From contig RECT01000238.1 of assembly GCA_007693875.1 (NCBI GenBank), positions 1 to 10,077 of the forward strand: a stretch of DNA of 10,077 nt. Direction: 5' to 3'. Of the stretch, positions 6,795-10,077 are shown in pieces. Numbering within the stretch: the stretch's first letter is position 1; each line of letters opens with the position of its first letter. Below the pieces are notes generated by a model. It had not been told where the DNA came from, searched no databases, and saw nothing but the letters and a program-made list of their open reading frames with translations. The stretch is from Spirulina sp. DLM2.Bin59. Its GTDB lineage: Bacteria > Cyanobacteriota > Cyanobacteriia > Cyanobacteriales > Spirulinaceae. Both the position numbers and the translations under genes were made by a program.

Positions 6795-7601
6795 TTAGAA
6801 CTCCTCTATAAATAAGGTATCAAGTAATGTGGCGGAGCGAATCCCTTGGCCCAGGTGATATTGGCTATAGTGGCGCAGCACCCGCTCCAAACTGCGCCAG
6901 GCCATTGCCTCTCCCCACTGGGGCGGCTCCACCAAATCCGTTGGGTTATGGCTCAGTTGTTGCAACAAATAGGTTTCTGCTCCCCCTAAATAGGCATTGA
7001 GGCGCACCGGCTCAAAATGGGCCGGTTGGGGCAGGGCCACCAATCCCCCCAATTCAAAACTAACCCCCACCCGCCAAGGGGGTTGATCCAAGGGTGGCAC
7101 AAGGGCCTCCCCCGTCAGGCAGCAATGATCCCATTGGGGGGCCATTCCCCCCCATTGTAAAAGGTGAACCATCCCCTGCACCAAATGGGCCACGGGGCCG
7201 GCGAGGCGGGCCTGGGGGTCAAGGGCCGCCAGTTGGGCGAGGTGCTGAAGCAGGAGGGCGTAGAGGGTTTCATGGCCATGGTCACTTTCCCCCATGGCTA
7301 ACACCAATTCTGCCCAATATTGGGCGATCGCCAACTTAGCCAAATCCCGACTCAGGGAGGGAAAGGAGGTGCAGGTGTCTGCCTGGATAATGCGATGGAG
7401 CGATCGCCCCTGGACAATGAGCAAATCATTGACCACAAACGGCTCCATCCGTCCCCGCAGGGAGGATTTCGGCTTACGGGCCCCCGGGGCGACGGCGCGA
7501 ATTAGGCCCTGATCCGGGGAAAGGATCGTCGTGAGGCGATCGCTCTCCCCCATCGGCACACTTTTGAGGTTGATCCCCCGCGCCTGGTAGGTGCGGCTCA
7601 C
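6795..7601 (-). CDS. recO: DNA repair protein RecO
   Basis: This 268-residue protein matches the bacterial RecO layout. An N-terminal OB fold (about 1-80) contains ARGINLKSVPMGESDRLTTI and a basic stretch GARKPKSSLRGRMEPF for DNA binding. A helical C-terminal domain contains VHLLQWGGMAPQWDHCCLTG. RecO works with RecR and RecF to load RecA on SSB-coated gaps and also anneals single strands. The start is a GTG at 7601, 12 nt after the upstream barrel-gene stop. The next in-frame Met is residue 17 and would remove the first OB strand. Many RecO proteins carry a four-cysteine zinc site. Here only the Cys160-Cys161 pair remains, and the expected second pair after SFELGGLVAL is absent, so zinc binding is doubtful. 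Placement between membrane-protein genes is odd functionally but gives tight linkage. Confidence 0.95.
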   Translation of the reverse strand: MSRTYQARGINLKSVPMGESDRLTTILSPDQGLIRAVAPGARKPKSSLRGRMEPFVVNDLLIVQGRSLHRIIQADTCTSFPSLSRDLAKLAIAQYWAELVLAMGESDHGHETLYALLLQHLAQLAALDPQARLAGPVAHLVQGMVHLLQWGGMAPQWDHCCLTGEALVPPLDQPPWRVGVSFELGGLVALPQPAHFEPVRLNAYLGGAETYLLQQLSHNPTDLVEPPQWGEAMAWRSLERVLRHYSQYHLGQGIRSATLLDTLFIEEF

Positions 7602-7613
7602 AACGGCCCGAGA

Positions 7614-8426
7614 TTACCGGCCAAAGATATACCCCACACCAATCACAGCCCCAATTTCCGCATCACCCCCTAAAAAGCCGATATTCAAACCGGCATTCAA
7701 CACCCATTGATCATCTAAACGGAGATCCAAGCCTCCGGTGATCATGGGGCCAACGTTGTTCTTCACAGGGCTCAAAGCTGTGTCATCGGTGGTGAACATA
7801 ATCCCCCCCCCTACATAGGGGTGGATCGTTGCTGGTTCAAAGGCATCTGCCCCAGGGAGGGCAAAATCATAGGTGAGGGGAACCGTGATCACGGCATTTT
7901 TGTTAATGATGGCAGCGGGGCGCAGGGAAAGGGTGTTACTGAGGGCAAATCGCGAAATAATCGACCAGGCCGTACCCCCGAGATCACTATTACCACTAAG
8001 ACCCAGGTTGATCCCACCGCCCACATAGTTAAAGGGGCGATTGACGAAAAGATTGCGGGCTTGGGCAATTTCAGGGTTAGCCCTGGGGACAATGGCGGCC
8101 GCAGTCGGGGCCGAGTAAGGCTCCAACAACAGCGTCGCGGATTTATCCCCCGCCACATCAGCAAAGCTCATGAACTCCACTTTGCTATCGGTTTTGGGAA
8201 CTTCGGTTTGAGGTGCTACCGTCGCCATAGGCGGCTCCTCAGCGATGGCGGGTTCCGGTGCCACCGCCGGGGCTGGGGGGATGGGGGCGGATTTATCGAG
8301 TTCCGGAAAAGGGTTGAGTTGGGGGGCTGGCCCCTCGGGAAAGGGCATTGGGGTGGCCATTGCTGCCCCAACACTGAGGATGGAACCCATCAGCGTTGTT
8401 AACGTTACGGTAGAGAATCGATGCAT
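7614..8426 (-). CDS. Outer-membrane beta-barrel protein with proline-rich linker
   Basis: The protein has 270 residues from the ATG at 8426. It begins with a Sec signal peptide (MHRFSTVTLTTLMGSILSVG) and a probable signal peptidase I site after AMA, near residue 24. A low-complexity Pro/Ala/Glu-rich segment follows, to about residue 80. From about 125 the sequence alternates hydrophobic and polar residues with glycine turns (FNYVGGGINLGLSGNSDLGG, HPYVGGGIMFTTDD, WVLNAGLNIGFLGG) and ends in VIGVGYIFGR. That is typical of a small outer-membrane barrel of perhaps eight strands. Its terminal residue is Arg after YIFG, not the usual aromatic. A GTG at 8429 is also in frame, but GAGGAG five bases before ATG 8426 favours the ATG. 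The proline-rich stretch may span the periplasm or peptidoglycan. No specific function is recognisable. It is probably the first gene of the unit leading to recO. Confidence 0.8.
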   Translation of the reverse strand: MHRFSTVTLTTLMGSILSVGAAMATPMPFPEGPAPQLNPFPELDKSAPIPPAPAVAPEPAIAEEPPMATVAPQTEVPKTDSKVEFMSFADVAGDKSATLLLEPYSAPTAAAIVPRANPEIAQARNLFVNRPFNYVGGGINLGLSGNSDLGGTAWSIISRFALSNTLSLRPAAIINKNAVITVPLTYDFALPGADAFEPATIHPYVGGGIMFTTDDTALSPVKNNVGPMITGGLDLRLDDQWVLNAGLNIGFLGGDAEIGAVIGVGYIFGR

Positions 8427-8575
8427 CACACACTCCTCAATAAAACATCATGATTTCAGTTTAGGCGGCAAAAATTTATTCTGCCTAATCTTGTCCAGTT
8501 TTCAAGGGTCTCCTCTAGGTTTGTGGCCCCTCAGCCACCAATCTTTTAAAATGGGGGAAAATCCCCAAGACAACC
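8427..8575. promoter_or_regulatory. Divergent promoter region with two small dyads
   Basis: This 149-bp gap lies between the divergently read barrel gene and the small membrane-protein gene, so it should hold both promoters. Two inverted repeats stand out: TTAGGC (8461-8466) with GCCTAA (8483-8488), about 35 bases upstream of the barrel ATG, and the perfect 13-bp GGGGAAAATCCCC at 8554-8566, ending 9 bases before the other ATG. A -10-like TAAAAT lies at 8547-8552 on the plus strand. I could not fix -35/-10 pairs with good spacing for either direction. The dyads could be operators or leader hairpins, but that is inference. Confidence 0.4.
8432..8437 (-). promoter_or_regulatory. Ribosome binding site of the beta-barrel gene
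   Basis: Read on the minus strand, GAGGAG sits five bases before the ATG at 8426 and only two before the alternative GTG at 8429. This spacing decides the start in favour of the ATG and is the strongest Shine-Dalgarno in the window. Confidence 0.7.
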
Positions 8576-8905
8576 ATGACTTCCCCCAATTTTAAAACCC
8601 AACAGCGTCAAGTGAACGCCAAAACGGAACCAAAATCCACAGTCCCCCCCATGGGCAACCTGCAATTTAATCTGATTCTCAACCAAGGGCAGCAATGGTT
8701 TGAGGCCCTCCCCCCCCTAGGCAAACTGTTCATCATCCTCCTGGGGGCATTTGTGGGGCTGTCGTTGCTGAATACGGTTTTGAAGTTGTTAACTTCTTTG
8801 GTGGTGGTGGGGGTGTTGGCGATCGCCGTCTATGCTGGTTATCAATTCATCAAAGCCACCGATGGCAGCGATGGCCCCGGCTCACCCCCCGATCGCCCCT
8901 CCTGA
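8576..8905 (+). CDS. Small membrane protein of unknown function
   Basis: This 109-residue protein has a polar N-terminal 45 residues, then two hydrophobic segments: about 50-66 (KLFIILLGAFVGLSLLN) and 72-92 (LTSLVVVGVLAIAVYAGYQF). They may form a hairpin or one long kinked membrane region. The C-terminal tail is short, polar and rich in Gly, Pro and Asp (DGSDGPGSPPDRPS). ATG 8576 is the first start in frame and is preceded by a 13-bp palindrome, with no clear Shine-Dalgarno. Met26 is a possible alternative start. I do not recognise a family. Codon use and the HIP1 site at 8819-8826 look native. Its last 24 bases overlap the end of the histidine kinase gene on the other strand. It faces away from the barrel gene, which suggests a shared control region but not a shared role. 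Confidence 0.65.
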   Translation: MTSPNFKTQQRQVNAKTEPKSTVPPMGNLQFNLILNQGQQWFEALPPLGKLFIILLGAFVGLSLLNTVLKLLTSLVVVGVLAIAVYAGYQFIKATDGSDGPGSPPDRPS

Positions 8906-10077
8906 CCGTTGGGCCGTGGCTAAATAAAGGGTGACAGTCGTCCCCTGATTAACGCCAGGGCTGGCTAACTCAATGGCTCCCCCCATCAGATCCATGAGGT
9001 TACGGGCAATGGCCAACCCCAACCCCGCCCCGCTGGCGGCATGAACCAAGACAAAGGGGCGAAACAATTTGGCCTGCTGTTCCGGAGCCACCCCCACCCC
9101 CGGATCTTGGATGGTGATGATCGCCAACTGGCCACTGGGACTGTGGAGATCTTGGGTAATGACGGAGCCATTGGCCAGGGGGAGATCCGGTTGATGGTGC
9201 GTCAGGTTGGTGGTGATCTTGATCTCCCCTTGGGGCGTGAATTTGATGGCGTTATCTAAAATACTCAGAAATACCTGTCGGAGTTTATCCCGGTCGGCAT
9301 GAACTACCACGGGTTCCGGCCAAGCATGGAAGCTGATGGTGAGGTTTTTGGCCTTGAGGGCTGCATCCTGGAGGGCGATCGCCTCTTCTAGCACCGCCGT
9401 CAGCGGCACACGATCCATTTCCACATCGAGCTTGCCCTTCTCCAATTGGGAAAGATCGAGAATGTCATCAATAATCCGTTTTAAATAGAGCGTCGATTGC
9501 TTCGCTTTATCCAAAAACTCCAACTCCTCCTCACGGGTATCGCAATAGCCATCCATGAGAATTTGCAGGGAGCCAATGATGCCATTTAAAGGGGTGCGGA
9601 GGTTATGGGAGACGGTGGAGAGGAATTCACTTTTAAGCTGATTGGCCAGTTGCGCCTCTTTCCAGGCTCCTTCCAACTCCTCCGCCCAGCTAATCAAGCG
9701 GCGGATCATGCTGTTAATTGCTCCGGCCAGTTGGTTGAATTCGGCAATCTTAAAATTTTGAGTAATCCGCTCCGTCACATAGAGCTTTTCTTCCCGCAGC
9801 ACATCATCCCGGAGCTGCTCCACGGGCCGGGCCATTTCCCGCGCAATCAACAGAATGGCCACCATTGTGGCGGCAATGAGGGCAAACGTTAGGGCGAGCA
9901 GAAACGTCAGCAGGGTTTGGCGAATATGGCCGAGGGGGGTGAGGGTTTGATCAAGGGGGGCAATGGCCAGGATCACCCAGCGTTGATCGGGGTTATTGCC
10001 AAAAAAATTATTGCCAATCGGGCCGAAGTGCGCGAACGCCGCCTCGATCCCGCGGAGCCAGCTGCTCTGGCGCTGGT
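8882..10077 (-). CDS. Membrane sensor histidine kinase, N-terminus outside the window
   Basis: About 397 C-terminal residues are visible. The frame stays open to the window edge, so a GTG at 9976 is not the start. From the edge inward there is the end of an extracytoplasmic sensor domain (GNNFFGNNPDQRWVILAIAP), which looks like the tail of a Cache domain. A transmembrane helix follows (about 9842-9916), then a HAMP segment (about 9671-9838). The HisKA dimerisation domain has the phospho-acceptor His at 9605-9607 within SHNLRTPLNG. The HATPase_c domain has the N box SILDNAIKF (Asn at 9251-9253), G1 DPGVGV, F box LFRPF and G2 GAGLGLAIA. All catalytic motifs are intact, so it should autophosphorylate and pass phosphate to a response regulator. 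None is encoded in this window, and the protein ends right after the ATPase domain with no receiver. The gene converges on, and overlaps by 24 nt, the small membrane-protein gene. The signal is unknown. Confidence 0.93.
   Translation of the reverse strand, partial: QRQSSWLRGIEAAFAHFGPIGNNFFGNNPDQRWVILAIAPLDQTLTPLGHIRQTLLTFLLALTFALIAATMVAILLIAREMARPVEQLRDDVLREEKLYVTERITQNFKIAEFNQLAGAINSMIRRLISWAEELEGAWKEAQLANQLKSEFLSTVSHNLRTPLNGIIGSLQILMDGYCDTREEELEFLDKAKQSTLYLKRIIDDILDLSQLEKGKLDVEMDRVPLTAVLEEAIALQDAALKAKNLTISFHAWPEPVVVHADRDKLRQVFLSILDNAIKFTPQGEIKITTNLTHHQPDLPLANGSVITQDLHSPSGQLAIITIQDPGVGVAPEQQAKLFRPFVLVHAASGAGLGLAIARNLMDLMGGAIELASPGVNQGTTVTLYLATAQRSGGAIGG

Larger units (their letters stand above)
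2644..9382. repeat. Twelve HIP1 octamers (GCGATCGC)
   Basis: Copies start at 2644, 3368, 3426, 5052, 5331, 5686, 6037, 7324, 7400, 7536, 8819 and 9375. Eleven lie inside coding sequence; the copy at 5331 is in the short gap between the MFS and glycosyltransferase genes. A given octamer would be expected about once per 65 kb by chance, so the enrichment is very strong. HIP1 is a known hallmark of many cyanobacterial genomes. No copy occurs in the pseudopilin operon before base 2644. Confidence 0.9.

Noticed and set aside
8427..8429. GTG start one codon before the barrel-gene ATG
   Set aside because: The GAGGAG site would be only two bases from it; five bases to the ATG at 8426 is a better spacing.
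9974..9976. GTG as the start of the histidine kinase
   Set aside because: The frame stays open to the window edge with sensible sensor-domain sequence, so the gene is truncated by the window, not started here.
1..10077. CRISPR arrays, tRNA or rRNA genes, transposases, toxin-antitoxin or phage-defence genes
   Set aside because: No regularly spaced repeats, no tRNA-like cloverleaf and no such protein motifs were seen on either strand.

Overview
The window looks like chromosomal DNA from a cyanobacterium. The best evidence is twelve copies of the HIP1 octamer GCGATCGC, roughly one per 840 bases. The gene families agree: hormogonium-polysaccharide-type pseudopilins, an Amt protein with a cyanobacterial-style signalling tail, and a cyanobacterial-type RecO. 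Genes are closely packed. I see no rRNA, tRNA, CRISPR array, transposase or phage gene.

Layout. Bases 1-2331 (+ strand) carry three consecutive genes of a minor-pseudopilin operon: the 3' end of an HpsB-like gene, an HpsC-like gene, and a GspH/FimT-type pseudopilin. The last two have the G|FTLIE prepilin-peptidase site; the N-terminus of the first lies outside the window. After 130 bp that include a small dyad, an ammonium transporter (2462-3949, +) follows. It has about 107 extra residues that look like HAMP/linker signalling segments with no output domain. A 179-bp convergent gap (3950-4128) holds nested inverted repeats that resemble a MITE or REP-like relic.

Bases 4129-8426 (- strand) form a tight run of four genes. 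In transcription order they are an outer-membrane beta-barrel protein, recO, an MFS exporter and a family-4 glycosyltransferase, with gaps of 12, 27 and 50 nt, so probably one transcription unit. A 149-bp divergent promoter region separates the barrel gene from a small two-helix membrane protein (8576-8905, +). That gene overlaps tail-to-tail by 24 nt with a membrane sensor histidine kinase (8882 to the window end, -), whose N-terminus is outside the window.

Functionally this is a cell-envelope and sensing neighbourhood: pseudopilins for secretion or motility, ammonium transport or sensing, envelope export and glycosylation, and a two-component sensor. recO is the only clear DNA-maintenance gene. 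I find no convincing wholly new system. The most unusual items are the output-less signalling tail on the Amt protein, the nested inverted repeats after it, and a nine-base G run inside the outer-membrane protein gene.
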